Shown here in pieces: positions 1 to 11,720 of a stretch of 64,000 nt of DNA; position 1 is the stretch's first letter; each line of letters starts with the position of its first letter. Source of the stretch: Siphonodentalium dalli. Taxonomy: Eukaryota > Mollusca > Scaphopoda > Gadilida > Siphonodentaliidae. The notes beneath the pieces are model-generated. The model did not search any database and had not been told where the DNA came from. It saw nothing but the letters and a program-made list of their open reading frames with translations. The stretch lies in assembly GCA_032622095.1 (NCBI GenBank), contig CP136063.1, forward strand, positions 92,855,980 to 92,919,979. Direction: 5' to 3'. The position numbers and the translations under genes were made by a program.

Positions 1-60
1 ACACTAATAATATGATCTCGAGGGCGTTACCATTTCTGAGTATGGTTTTCTTGTAACTTT
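1..60 (+). repeat. Dispersed repeat fragment (copy 1)
   Basis: The opening bases, around 'aataatatgatct' and 'accatttctgagtatggttttcttg', recur at 33,518-33,565 on the same strand and at about 28,549-28,610 in inverted orientation. This is therefore the end of a dispersed repeat that runs off the left edge of the window. No coding content is visible. From here to 1,770 I see nothing else I can support. Confidence 0.6.
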
Positions 61-1769
61 CAGTTCGGCAGTTTTCTTTCTACTGACGCACAGAAGATTC
101 CCGCGTTACACCGTAACTCTGAAATTGGCCATGCCATGCATGTCCATAAGAATTCAAATGGCTCCCACACCGGTACATCTTTATTGCCATGCAGATGTAC
201 ATGCAATGGGAAAACGGTGTCCGTTTATCCGTTTCCGAAGAGTTTGTCCGGTTTCACCCACATAAATCATCTTCGGACATTTCCTTCATGTGATGGCGTA
301 TACCACTCCTTTGCATGGTTGTCCCCAAAGTCTTCATTGACTTACCTTTCGAATTTACGACGGGTTGATTGAGGATCGTGGCACATATCATATACCTCAG
401 AATACGACAGGAGAATGTTCCTTGCTGTATATATTTCTCTTGAACTTAAGTTCGCACTAATTTCTTCCCTCAATAGGCCGACATGAAGATCAATGGCGTC
501 TCTGGAAATATTTCGTGCAACATATGAACTCCCTGGATGAAGCCTTGTATAGTTCTCGCGCGTTGGTTTTGATTCTATTTACGACTGGGTCATGTGTTAC
601 AATCAGCGGTATGCGGGATGAATCAGTAACGTCGGATCATTCCTGTCTTTAGTTATAGAGAACTCTTGATATTCTTATTTAAAACACCAGGGGTGCTATT
701 CACCGACTGGGTTTATAATATAGTCCAGGTAGTTTTACGAGGCGACGCTCAATGCGAAGCTATCGGTGGACATGTCGATGGGAAGACATCGCCGCGCCAT
801 ATAGGATTATCCAATCAAGGTGATTGGCGTCAATCATAGATTGACCACCGGTCACATAAACATGCTGCGTGTAACAGTACACGTTTGTACACATTTCAAC
901 AATGAGCAACTGAGGAAAAGGACGTGGGGCAAAATATACCACCGACGACATGGGGGGTCTACAAATAAAATCCGTATATAGGGCCGGGGTGGGTGGGTGC
1001 TCCAGAGGCCGAAACAATCCAAAATGGGTTTTTTTTCAAACAATTTACAAGTACTGACCATGTAATGTTGTTTGTAAGCATGTTAGTATCATGTTTGTTG
1101 GCATATGGCTATATAGACAGCTATAGTGACTATTTAGCCTCAGATTTAGCAACATTCTGGATTTCACAGGATCCCGTCCCACTTCTCAGTGGAAAACCGT
1201 AATTTAGTAAAAAAAAAATTAATGTATTACCCAGTTGTATTACCCGAATAAAAGTAATAAAATAAAAAAAACTGTATCACAAATACTACATGGTGAATAC
1301 TCAATGATGACTAGATATCATTGACCCGATTGTTGCATAACATGAAATTGAAAAGGGTATCTCATAAATTTCTAATGTCTGAAATACTGTCTTGTTCTGG
1401 CATGCAATCAAATTCATTCCGTCTGGTTATTTCTCATCTTGAATGATTGCAAGTAATGTTAATTTGCAGCACTTATCCAAATAAAACTGAATTGGTTATG
1501 ATGAATGACCGTTACTGTTTATTGTTCAGACAATCCCAACTGAAGGTGACGCTATTCTCCTTGAATTTACGAACTTCATCTTGAAGCTTAAATACTGCCC
1601 AACAAGACTAAACTACAATACTAATTGTATACTGTTATCGCTTACAAATAGATTAACTGAACTAATGTGATGCATTCAGATGCTTTGAGAAATGACATTC
1701 TTCAATGTCTTCAAAGTTCAAACTAAAATCAAGAATAAAATCTGACTGAGACTATACTGCAGACTCTAG

Positions 1770-2205
1770 TGCACAAATATACATACAAATGGTTGAGTTA
1801 TAATAATGCAAAATGTGTTTACGGGTGGAACCAAGTTGGTAGCTCTGGTATGCATCGACAGGCAAAACCTGTGATATGCAGTAATATCTGCATACATCCT
1901 TCACGTATCATTCAAGTCTATCACCATACCAAACCACTTCAAAATTCGACAACTCTTATATGGCAAAAACTTTGTACGGATTGAATTTCATAAACGGGGC
2001 CCATGGATAACTCTGGTAGACATTGGTACTCACAATCCGTGGTATTATGCATATTCGTTCCCCATTTCTGGTCCGTCACATGTCATAGAGCATCAAAATA
2101 TGACAACCGACTCTTGAGTTATGATGCAAAATGTTTGTACGGACGGACGCACGGACGGCTCGAGACGTCAACTTATACCCGCCGACTAATATCGGGGGTA
2201 TAATA
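1770..2205 (+). repeat. Degenerate dispersed repeat ending in a GGAC-type microsatellite
   Basis: This stretch ends in the phrase 'aaaatgtttgtacggacgg' and a short run of (GGAC)n-like units at about 2,140-2,160. The same phrase followed by the same microsatellite occurs at 19,070-19,105, so both are copies of one dispersed family. Short peptides here read through the repeat and do not resemble a gene. Confidence 0.5.
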
Positions 2206-2641
2206 ACCATATATCTATGTGTATACCTAACCAAAACAATTCCCCTCCTCACCCACCCCGGTGGATAAGACTAAAGAGTTATTTGATCATGCACAAATAA
2301 TTGTAGAACCCCTGATCTGTTTACCACTATTTACACTGGCCAGTGTTCTCTGTCAGACTAAACACGCTCGAGATATTAAGGCTATAATGCGGTCTAGGGC
2401 AATTTGTGACATACAGTGTACCTCCACAATGCTTTATTATTGTTGTTAGATACTGGAAACACCAGGAAACACCTGGAAATACAGTTTATTTTTCGTTTTT
2501 CTGACCTGTGCTTTACCGATGTTATTGCTTGAGTCTTAATTTTACACACATTGCACCAAAAAAGGATAGTGGAATGGATTGAAAGGCAGTTAACACAGTT
2601 ATTGAAGAACGACTAAAAGAACTCTGCAATTGTTTTCCAGA

Positions 2642-2657
2642 CCCCCCCCCCCCCCCC
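2642..2657 (+). repeat. Poly-C tract (16 C)
   Basis: An uninterrupted run of 16 cytosines lies just upstream of a possible Myb/SANT coding fragment. Runs of this kind vary in length by replication slippage and may be unreliable in the assembly. Confidence 0.9.
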
Positions 2658-2675
2658 ACTGCCGACGAGCAAAAA

Positions 2676-2828
2676 ACTTTTTGGGCATTGAGGAGAATCA
2701 AAATATTAAAGAACAAAGAAACCGGCACCATTCACCAGCGCCGGAAAAATGATGCATGGAAAGAAATTTCTTTTGAAATAGCAGGGAAATATCCAAACAG
2801 AACCAAAACACAAACAAAATTCTTCTGA
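2676..2828 (+). pseudogene. Possible Myb/SANT-like DNA-binding domain fragment
   Basis: A 50-codon open stretch without a start codon reads TGTIHQRRKNDAWKEISFE and continues as a basic, aromatic-spaced helix ending in RTKTQTKFF. The pattern of a TGTIHxRRK lead, a W in KNDAWKEI and a following RT-x(3)-Q-x-K-F helix is reminiscent of Myb/SANT-like regulators found in Harbinger transposons and their domesticated relatives. The upstream part is broken by the poly-C tract at 2,642. It stops at TGA 2,826-2,828, before the rest of the expected fold. There are no neighbouring genes to support it. It could also be chance similarity; I hold it as a weak candidate. Confidence 0.3.
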
Positions 2829-5800
2829 GACGTTATCTTCTTGGCTCTTCATTTTCACACTGTGCTAATTAAAAAACCTCATTAATATCATTGAAACTCA
2901 TTCTGCAGATATATAAACGCAAGCATGAGTCTGCACACAATTGTACCCAAAAATTATACCATCGACAGCGTGTGTCGTTTGCGCTAAAGCAAAGATACCT
3001 TTGCGTTCAGCCGCTACCATATAAACTACCTGGTTTATAAAATAGTCTCGCTTGGTGAATAGCACCCCAGGCTTTTGATCCGTGTTGACGAATTTGGCAC
3101 TCATATATTCTATTTCAGCGCCATTGCAAATTATGTTATATCGCAGTACTTGGCTATATATAACCGATTCCCTATAGTATGATCGGGATGGAAGCTGGTA
3201 GGGTGCATGCAAAATAATGTTTCCTGTTTACTCCAGTTTCTAGTCGCCTGTCGTGTATTGTCGCAGTCACATCCAAGAAAGCTGACTGATCCATGAACAA
3301 GTTGGCAAACTGAAGGGCACAAGGTCGTACCTTGAATTTGCAGACAGTTTTATCATTGTATGTAAAGTTGTTGGATGATTACTGAGGATAACTTCATCGG
3401 GCAAGTTTGTTTCAACTGCACATAATTTCTCCAGTGATTGTTTCTCATATAATTCAGTCCAACTTGGCATGTAACATTACCATAGATCTGTAGTTATAGA
3501 CTCACGCACAGCATCGATATATGCAATAAGTGTAACCTCCGGAATATCGTCTATCATTTTGTGATATTCTGTTCGGAGAGGAGACACTGTAACTTGTGCG
3601 CCGATTACTCAACCTGAGCCCAATGTAATAAATATGCTTAAACTTCCATGTGAACAAACGTAGATGACATGCAGGGTCGCTAAATGTCGTCCTTGACGTA
3701 CCATATATGCGTTCTGTGATGTCCGGTGATGGTTGGGCGGCAATTAGTATGCATTAGCTACCACCTGACTTATTGACAGACAGCATGCTAATTGAGAGAA
3801 TAATTAATTCCAATAATTGCTTGTGACGGTCATATTACACGATTGCCATCCTCTCTGATAGCCGTAATTAAACAGTCATACCGCCACATGGGCCCACACA
3901 TAGCTCAATGCAATGACAATTTGATCAGTGATCTTATTTAACATGCAGAGCGTGGATGACGTTGACACGAAAGGTAACTCAATTGTTGATTGGAATCATG
4001 CGTGGTACATGCATCAACCCTTTCCTTCCTACTTGGATTCTCTCAGCAGTAGAAGTATACACTGAATGGTCTATTATTCGTCTTGGAGGATGTTGATGAA
4101 ATATCAGCTGACTACAGGCGGATGAACAACGAGTAAGAACTCATATAATGTTTATGATTCTAGTTGATAGTATTTGCGGGTTTCCTCTAGGGTTAAAAGT
4201 AGGGCCCGTAAAACCTAGGATAGGAGGGGCCCGACCATGCTTTTTGCATGTCGAATGCACATTTTTTAATTCCATGTCCAAAAACCCTCACTATTTCCTT
4301 GCACTAGATAATAGTGCTGCGCGGTTGTAATTGCATGGGATATAAAATCACCACCGTAATTTGAAAATCACACCACGTAACACCTGGTTACATGCTATTT
4401 GCATACTATTTAGATATTTCACTGAATTTATCATCTACTGTTATGATAAAAAGACAACCCTGGTCACGGTATATGGCATGGTAATATAAGATCAATCTAA
4501 TCCTGGACGCGGAATTACTATTTATGAAATTGTCAACTTAATTTATTTGATAATATTCATGGCACACGATTATGCACTCCCATTTAAATTCATAATTTTC
4601 TGACATATATATATCGTGATGATGATTGATGTATTGTACAGTATAAGCATACCAGTCGATAGCCCAAATTATCTCAAATTCACGTTGGTGTCAGTATTTC
4701 CATTTCAGTACATCAATCTATAGGTTGTTTTCTGCATATACAGCCTTCCGAACATAATCCTACCCACCTAACAATATAGAAAGATTGGGCAAGGTGACTG
4801 AAAATATCCATATTTTCAAAAGTGGCCCAAGAAAAATATCACAGTAGATCATCTGATTCACATGACAGTTCGGTGAGCCAAATGTGTGTCCGAGATCAAA
4901 TCAGTGGATGTAGGTATTTTCAATTACGACAATAGAATGTTTGATATTAATTGTATCGCCTGATTTATTTGATAATAGGGTGACGTGACGTGACATTCCA
5001 GTACCATGTATAGAGTAACCCACACTCGAAAGATATTGGAACATAGTTGCACATACCACATCGCTCGTATCTTCGTTGTCGGAAAGGACGCTTAGGGCAT
5101 TGGCTTTGTCATGCATCATATCATATCTACTGCTATAGTAAAACTAAAACACCCGACCGGTAAGCAACTGACAAACTACAAAAGAAAAACCAATCATGTT
5201 GCCATCTCCTTGTGTGCGAAATTTGAGTAACGGAAAATAACCCGATAGATGTTTGTATACAAAATTGAACGAGAATTTTGTGGGATGATGAATCTGAACG
5301 AACCTATATGTAATGAGCGCTTGCTATTTTACTAGATATGTCCTCGCATGCAGGGACGATCCATTTAAACTTACTTTTTGAACGGAATATACATGATACC
5401 CAGTGTATCGGCAGCTCCGTCAACTATGCCTCTTTGTTAGAAGGAAAGCGCCTATCAAAAAAATCACTAACGATTCGTACCAACATGAATTATATAAGAT
5501 ATATAAGCAAATTGTTAATTATGTTATTCCCTGTCGCATAGTAGATAGTATCAAAGTCTCTGCCAAAATATGCCTAAATATCCTATGATATTTAATATAA
5601 TAGGCTACAGATTTACTTTATTAATATCTCAAATTAACGCTGTCAGAAATTCACAACTTCGACCAATGTTTTCTCGCATACTTAATCAAATAACTTGCTT
5701 GTTTGGTTACGTACGTATACTGAGTGGCACAACGATCTAACGATCACCAGTATGGTAACCATTTTAAAAATAACTGATCACTATTTTGTTTTAGCATTGC

Positions 5801-5900
5801 ATACTAAAATGAATGTGATAGGACTCTGGGTTTTGTGAGACATGCCATGGTGGTGATGCTGGTGTTAATTGAGACACAGATTTCACAATTTCCATTCGTA
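2829..5900. other. No gene recognised
   Basis: About 3 kb of AT-rich sequence with only short scattered reading frames of 60-100 codons in both strands. None has a recognisable motif, codon bias or domain, and I see no strong tandem or inverted repeat in it. Confidence 0.5.
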
Positions 5901-5914
5901 TACCGGCCACCATA

Positions 5915-6277
5915 TTGGCAGCCATCTTGGAATTGGAAGGTCATGTTGTAACCCCAGACGATTTGCAATTATCGAACATACCAGTGCATGACTGGTTTCA
6001 CGACCAGTTACCAAATTCATTTGAAAATTTCTTCACAAGTTCCCAAAATGACACGCGACAAGATGGTATGCTCAAATCTGGGACACCGAAAAGTGTCTTC
6101 TCGGAAAACTTACCAGAACACTATCTTCCGAAGATGTGGAATTCCCTGGACGACAAACAAAAACGTCTTTCAACACGAACAATGTTCAAAAATGATTACT
6201 CTCGAAATAGGCTATCTTCATATCAACTGAATCCCAAATGTACATACAAAAATTGTCCTGACTGCAACGATGTGTAA
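5915..6277 (+). pseudogene. C-terminal fragment of a non-LTR retrotransposon reverse-transcriptase polyprotein
   Basis: A 120-codon open frame whose second half has the look of a LINE ORF2 carboxyl terminus. PKMWNSLDDKQKRLSTRTMF matches the common pattern P-x-(I/L)-W-N-x-(L/I), a spacer, then a helix with FK-x(2)-Y. It closes with a Cys pair arrangement, KCTYKNCPDC, as in many RT tails that end in a short Cys motif. The first half (QLPNSFENFFTSS) resembles the linker found upstream of this tail. There is no RT palm domain upstream, so the copy is 5'-truncated or badly decayed. An AT-rich tail with a hairpin follows about 370 bp later. The specific clade cannot be assigned from this much sequence. 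Confidence 0.45.
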
Positions 6278-6559
6278 TAAGTAGTATAGTATGCGTATAG
6301 CGATAACTGACATTGTATAACAAGAGAGAAGGATATATAATACATGTGCATCATCACCCTATCGCAGGAAATACATGAATGTATTATTCGAATGCCTTAC
6401 TCGAATGCCTTGTCCGACCCATTGGTTAAACAATTATCATGGTTCTCCGCTGGTCTCATCCACATATCCATATTCCACATGCTTGTACTTTACATACCAT
6501 ATCACAAACTGAGCGATGAACGGTGAACGACAAACGAATTATACTATTATTTAGTAAAA

Positions 6560-6790
6560 AACAGACATTTATATACCAATGTTTAAAGTTAACAAGAGAA
6601 AACCTAGATAAATTAAAATTATTATTACATGTATAGTTATATTACTTTTCAACGGGGACGGCAGGTAGACAACCTTCTTGGTTATGCTGTCCCCGATAGC
6701 TCATTGAATGTTATACTATTACACTGTGTATATAATTGTATATATCATATGAATGAGTTATGAATAAATAATCATAGTCATACGAATTAT
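6560..6790 (+). mobile_element. LINE 3' untranslated tail with a stable hairpin
   Basis: Downstream of the RT fragment lies an AT-rich segment with a hairpin at 6,653-6,695. Its arms read CGGGGACGGCA and TGCTGTCCCCG, enclosing about 20 nt. The segment ends in repeated 'gaataaataat'-like sequence. A stem-loop followed by a short A/T-rich reiterated terminus is a common form of non-LTR 3' end, which is recognised by the element's own reverse transcriptase. The link to the coding fragment upstream is inferred from position and orientation. Confidence 0.4.
6653..6695 (+). other. Hairpin in LINE 3' tail
   Basis: GGGGAC-G-GCA pairs with TGC-T-GTCCCC, giving a stem of about 10 bp with one mismatch and a loop of about 20 nt. 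It is the only strongly GC-rich palindrome in the surrounding 600 bp. Confidence 0.6.
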
Positions 6791-7155
6791 CTCCATCCAC
6801 GGCACATTGGTTTATGTGTGCCTTCTGAGAAGAGGAAATATATAGGCATTAGCTTTTTTGGTGAAAAATACCTAAATTTGATCAAAATTGAGGGCCAGGA
6901 AGCGCATTGTATAATAACGAACCAAAGCCGCTTTGGGTCGTATATAGGCTATATCTGATTTTGTGACGTCACCAATTATTAACTAATACGACGCTCTAAT
7001 TTTTGAATTTGGGGAGCACTTTTGTCGCACAGTAGATCGGTGGGCCTAAAGCATTATTGTCGTAATCGGCTGTTCAGAGGCCAACACAAATCAGTCGATG
7101 TGCAACACTCTCCTATTTATATAAACGTCATACAATCATCTATGTGTTTTGTTAT

Positions 7156-7795
7156 TTATAAAGTCAGAATACCGAGTTAATAAATGTCAAAATTCTGAGT
7201 TAAAAGACAGAATTCCAAGTTGATAAAGTAAAAATTCAGAATTATAAAGATAGAATTCCGTGTTAAAAAGACAGAATTCCGAGTTATAAAGTCAGAATTC
7301 CGAGTTAATAAAGTCAAAATTCCGAGTTAATAAAGTCAAAATTCCGAGTTAATAAAGTCAGAATTCCGAGTTAATAAAGTCAGAATTCCGAGTTAAAAAG
7401 ACAGAATTACGAGTTATAAAGTCAAAATTACGAGTGAATAAAGTCAGAATTCCGAGTTTATAAAGTGAAAATACCGAGTTATAAAGTCAGAATTCCGAGT
7501 TATAAAGTCAGAATTCCGAGTTATAAAGTCAGAATTCCAAGTTAAAAAAAAAGAATTCCGAGTTTATAAAGTCAGAATTCCATGTTAAAAAGACAGAATA
7601 TCAAGTTTATAAAGTCAGAATTCCGAGTTAAAAAGACAGAATTCCAAGTTTATAAAGTCCGAATTCCGAGTGATAAAGTCAGAATTCCGAGTTATAAAGT
7701 CAGAATTCCGAGTTATAAAGTCAGAATTCCGAGTGATAAAGTCAGAAATCCGAGTTAAAAAGAGAGAATTCCGAGGTTATAAAGTCAGAATTCCG
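7156..7795 (+). repeat. 20-bp minisatellite, about 31 units, with EcoRI sites
   Basis: A tandem array with unit close to 'ataaagtcagaattccgagt' (20 bp, some units 19-22). Many units carry GAATTC. Variants include 'taaagtcaaaattccgagt' and 'aaaaagacagaattccaagt', showing at least three subtypes that interleave. Both edges are sharp. Short direct units without unique spacers and with a short period rule out a CRISPR array. Confidence 0.95.
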
Positions 7796-8009
7796 TTTTA
7801 CTATAATTACTTTTACTGATAATCAACCCAGGAAATATAGGCTTATGTAAATTTTATTTGAAGGGTAATACCATGGAATCTATAAACATATTTTGATAAA
7901 TAAAAAACAAAAAAATAAAACAAAAAAAGCCACAACTACCCTCATGTGAGTGGTTTTGCCTTGGTTAGTTAATTACGCTAGCGTATGATCATATTATTCT
8001 CACTTTAAT

Positions 8010-8440
8010 GTTCGAGTTTGTAGATCGGCATATATTAAACTATAGTTTATCAGTATATCAACGGTCGTTGTGTTAGTTAAGCCATTTGGCAAGTAATCGT
8101 GCGTTCTTACATACTTGACAATTTCCACAGCGTCCACAATATTGGCAGCCATCTTGTGGTTAGCAAGCATGAAATTGTTGTATACCAATTACATCCACAC
8201 ACGCTACATTCGTTTCTTTTTTGCCTTCCGGGAAGATGCAAATTGCGTTTTAGATAATGATTTGGGGAAATACAAAATAAAATTGATTACAAATTCGTTC
8301 AGTAAGGTGCATTGTGTAATATTTTTACTGTAAATTTCGAGTATGCAGATATAAACATATATTAAACAATATTTTAACTGTATGTTAACAGCCGTTGTGT
8401 TAAGTATGCCATTTTGGCAAGTATAACCGTGCGTGTTGTA
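8010..8440 (+). repeat. Direct repeat pair of about 105 bp
   Basis: The segment at about 8,012-8,110 and the one at about 8,337-8,440 share the order 'tcgagt.tgcagat', 'catatattaaac', 'acggtcgttgtgtta' / 'acagccgttgtgtta' and 'gccattttggcaagta'. They are diverged direct copies. The sequence between them includes 'ggcagccatcttg', a motif also found in the repeats at 5,917, 21.2 kb and in the large palindrome. Confidence 0.65.
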
Positions 8441-8635
8441 TGCCTTATGCCACAGCTTGTCACCTCTTATCTTTTGGGGAGGGTAGATTTTTCTGAATTG
8501 AATTGCTTTATTTCACTCAATCATATAATTTCTGTGCAATTCAGAGTGAAAAACGTATATACAGAGCTATGTACACAATGTTAGTATGGCCGTTGCCTTT
8601 GGCGTCGAGGTCCGTTTACAAGTGTCATTCGTCAT

Positions 8636-8646
8636 GTTCTTCGTCG

Positions 8647-8690
<44 letters not shown>

Positions 8691-9063
8691 GTCGTCGTCT
8701 TCGTCGTAATCATAATCATCAGCAACGTCGTCGTCGTCGACGACGTCATCATCACCACCATCATCACCATCCTTAGCGCCGTCATCGTCGTGAGTGTTTC
8801 AACATCAGCATGCATATTGTCATTATCTTTGTCATCATCGTCATCATCATCGTCGTCCTCGTCGTCGCCATCGTCATCATTATCATCGTTATCGTCATCA
8901 TCAACGACGTCAACAACATCATAATCATCCTCATCATCGTCATAGTTGTCAGCGTCTCGTCGCTATCGTCGTCCCGTTTCCATCATCGTTATCGCGGTTG
9001 CATGTCATTGTCACCATTATTGTCGTAATCGCCAACATCGTCATAGTCGCTGTCTTTGTCATC
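8636..9063 (+). repeat. TCA/TCG trinucleotide repeat tract
   Basis: A near-pure (TCA)n block of about 45 bp begins at 8,646, followed by about 370 bp of degenerate TCA, TCG and TCC triplets. It produces low-complexity open frames on both strands (poly-Ser, poly-Ile/Val, poly-Met). None has a non-repetitive flank that would support a protein. Confidence 0.95.
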
Positions 9064-9374
9064 AGCTAGGCTTGTCGTTTAGTTTAGTCAATCCTAATTT
9101 CGTGAATATAGCAAGATGTTTCAAAGTGCTTCTGTCTTCACTTTGAAGCAAGTCTACCAATTTGCCATTACTCGGTTGCTCGTGATATAGTTTTGGTAAG
9201 TGTTTACAGCGGATGTCGGTCAGTGCCTCGCACGTTAAAGTGAAATGATATTCGTCTCTTTAAAACATAATCGACATATTTGGGATTCTTTATTTGTTGT
9301 CTTTTCTTTCTTTTTGTTCTTCTCCCACCGAGAAGACAAAATAGTGTGGTCAACAGCGATAGATGACATATAGG

Positions 9375-9529
9375 AGATCTCCAACGAGTTATGTTGCATG
9401 GGATATCATATTTTATGAAACGAGTTTGATAAATTTGATGCACAGCGAGTCGTAGACGAGGTGTGAATCAAATTTATCAAACTAGTCTCAAAAAATATTA
9501 TATCCCAACATAACGAGTTGAAGATCTTG
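9375..9529. repeat. Foldback hairpin with arms of about 63 bp
   Basis: Arms 9,375-9,439 and 9,467-9,529 are inverted copies. Each holds 'aacgagttatgttg' on the outside and 'gtttgataaatttgat' on the inside. The loop of about 27 nt contains 'gagtcgtagacgag'. The arms differ at roughly a fifth of positions, so this is an ageing foldback MITE or terminal-repeat relic. No target duplication is obvious. Confidence 0.75.
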
Positions 9530-10652
9530 TATATCGTTAGTGTAACGAATTTGGACAAGTATTTAACTTTAATGAACAAAACAATCATTTTGCATTGTCT
9601 GGTGTTTGTGTCACGCTCGACTTTTCGAAATAGCACCTGCTTGAATCAATGTAAAGAGTGTAATTTTCTTGGAGCCATTCACCGCTAGTGACAGATAATG
9701 GAATATGTAATGGCTTTCTAATGATTTAATAGGGGTTTCATGTGATATACTATAATGTAGCTAATTGACAGTAGTTTGCCACGGTATAAAATAGTCTTAG
9801 TTTACGTTTTATACGAAACAAAAGACAACGCTTTGCGCGAATAATCTTCTCACCATAAACATTATGACTGTCATTTCTAGATTCAATGCTTCAGCGAGAC
9901 GACGATCTCTTCTCGAAATATGTAAATGTAAACAATCCGCCTATATGACAAATGCAACATACGGAGTCCGAACGTTAAGTGTTTACGCTAACCAAAAATG
10001 TAGGTTTCATAAATTTCCTCTCCAGCTGCAGGCGACATATGTGTCCAGTTTTGCCTGTACTGCATGTATGAAATATCCAACTATTCACAATTTTATGAAT
10101 GTGCGGATAGTCGAACACCACTGATTAGTGCGCCAATAATAGTATAATCCACAATCGTGACGTCATCGCGACATACTCAATACGCCTTATTGTGCCAATA
10201 TTTCGCAAATGACGCCACATTCTATCAAGCTTAATTGTAGTGGAAGGATGCGGTTAATTTCATCTACTATATGGGGTTACATATTACGTCACACATCCGC
10301 GCGTGACGCCATCTGCGAATTGTGGTGGGTGGACCCAGGATTATAGGAAGGACCGAGTTCCCCCCCCCTTAACCCCTCGTTCCGCCATGTTAGTGGTACC
10401 AACTATATAAACAATGCGACAAATGTTCGTAAATGCAAGTGCCGTTTTCCCTGCATCAGTCATACAGCTGAACGGTTTATTTCAGAGTGGTCGGACGCTT
10501 CAGAGTAATTTATCAGATCATTAATGGTCTTTTTGTGGTCAGACTCCATCTTGTATAACACATTAAAGAGACCCAACTTATAAGAACATTATACTCAGCA
10601 TATATATACAACAGTCTGTGTGAATCGTAATTTAAAGGTTATTATTGTTAAT

Positions 10653-10870
10653 AGTAAGCACTTGATTTTAGAGTTATCCATCTTACACCCGCAATTTGTC
10701 CGTTTTGATCACGTGTTCTGCCAACTTGTGGGCTACCTATCCGAAAATTAATAGATTTAAAAAATCGATATCTAATCACTCTGAGCTTTGATGGGTGTAG
10801 TGGGTGTTTTACCCCCAAAGCCAAATAAATAGTAATATAGGACCATCTGATCGGATTGAGTACCTTTAAA
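10653..10870 (+). repeat. Dispersed repeat family 'R1' (copy 1)
   Basis: Runs from 'cttgattttagagttatcc' to 'gatcggattgagtaccttt'. Other copies lie at 62,996-63,255 (same strand), about 45,020-45,235 and 62,309-62,440 (inverted), and a terminal piece at 45,440-45,465. The segment 'atctaatcactctgagctttgatggg' is the best conserved part. There is no coding content. It ends about 70 bp before the left terminus of the Academ-like element. Confidence 0.75.
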
Positions 10871-10940
10871 CAAGACGAAACTATACTAAAACAATATCGG
10901 TTACATGACTTGCAATATTTTGTGGGACAATCCCGATTAG

Positions 10941-11073
10941 TCCGGCAGCCAAAGTCAAATATTAGGCTTGTGCGTGTTTTAGCGTATAAAGAGTTTTTTT
11001 CTAAGCGGTTTCTGGTTGTATAACCATCCCAGATCAATATGAAATCGGCTGGACTTCTGTCAGCCTTGAGGAA
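10941..11073 (+). repeat. Left terminal inverted repeat of the Academ-like element
   Basis: About 133 bp. It begins GTCCGGCAGCC, contains 'tgcgtgttttagcgtataaa' and ends in the conserved block 11,043-11,073. That block includes the small internal inverted repeat GGCTG-x9-CAGCC, a plausible transposase-binding site. It pairs with 16,575-16,696. Confidence 0.85.
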
Positions 11074-11542
11074 TTTTTTTTTATCGAGCATCAAAAAAGA
11101 TGGCCGCCAAAAAGAGGAAATTTTCGTTCCGAAATTTCATTCCGAACTTCTTGGCACCAACTTTGCTGTTAACCGGGGGAAATCACAAGGGAACGTTGCG
11201 AGAAGGGGAGAGCCTTCAGTTGGAATATATTTTGATCATCAAAAACTCAAAATTTTGGGCAATTTTCTGCCAAATGTAAAAATATGGCCATTTTTCGCCA
11301 AATTGACACTAAGTTTCCCATTACGTAACAACGCACTCAGTTGAGGTGTAAGAAAACCTCTCTTGTGGAAATTTCATACACAAAAGGAGAGAGGTTAGTG
11401 AGAATCCAGATTGGATTTGAAGTAGAGACAGGACGAGGTGCGATTTCTGGGCGGAGGGTTTATATCGAAATGACACAAACAGCTTGTTAAGTAGATAGGT
11501 ACATATTGTTATGTACAACGACCAAGTCAATGAGAAATGATG

Positions 11543-11720
11543 TTAGTCTTCAGAAGTCCGAGAGGACCCGTCCCTTGCCAACCTCGACTGTTCGTTACAG
11601 CATTCAATATTTGCATGGCACATACAGAACACAGTGCATGCTAATCTGGCTGCATTGCAGCTGCACCTTGCCGTTCGATCTGCATGGCTGTTTGCTTGAA
11701 CATGAGCATAGAATCATTTA
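11543..11720 (-). pseudogene. Cys-rich C-terminal tail of the transposase
   Basis: Beyond the stop at 11,718-11,720 the same frame gives MILCSCSSKQPC. After one frameshift it continues CSCNAARLACTVFCMCHAN and IECCNEQ, ending at TAA 11,543-11,545. The spacing C-x-C-x(5)-C ... C-x-C-x(6)-C-x(3)-C-x-C-x(5)-CC implies a zinc-binding tail. From memory, a multi-Cys finger is one of the hallmarks of Academ proteins. Confidence 0.55.

Noticed and set aside
7156-7795. CRISPR-like regular repeats
   Set aside because: Units are directly tandem, 20 bp, without unique spacers, in a eukaryotic transposon-rich context.
8503-9146. Long low-complexity frames (poly-Ser, poly-Met, His-rich) on both strands
   Set aside because: They are translations of the TCA/TCG triplet tract, with no non-repetitive domain on either side.
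11039-11344. Plus-strand frame beginning MKSAGLLSALRNFF
   Set aside because: Its first codons are the left TIR of the Academ-like element; the rest has no recognisable content.
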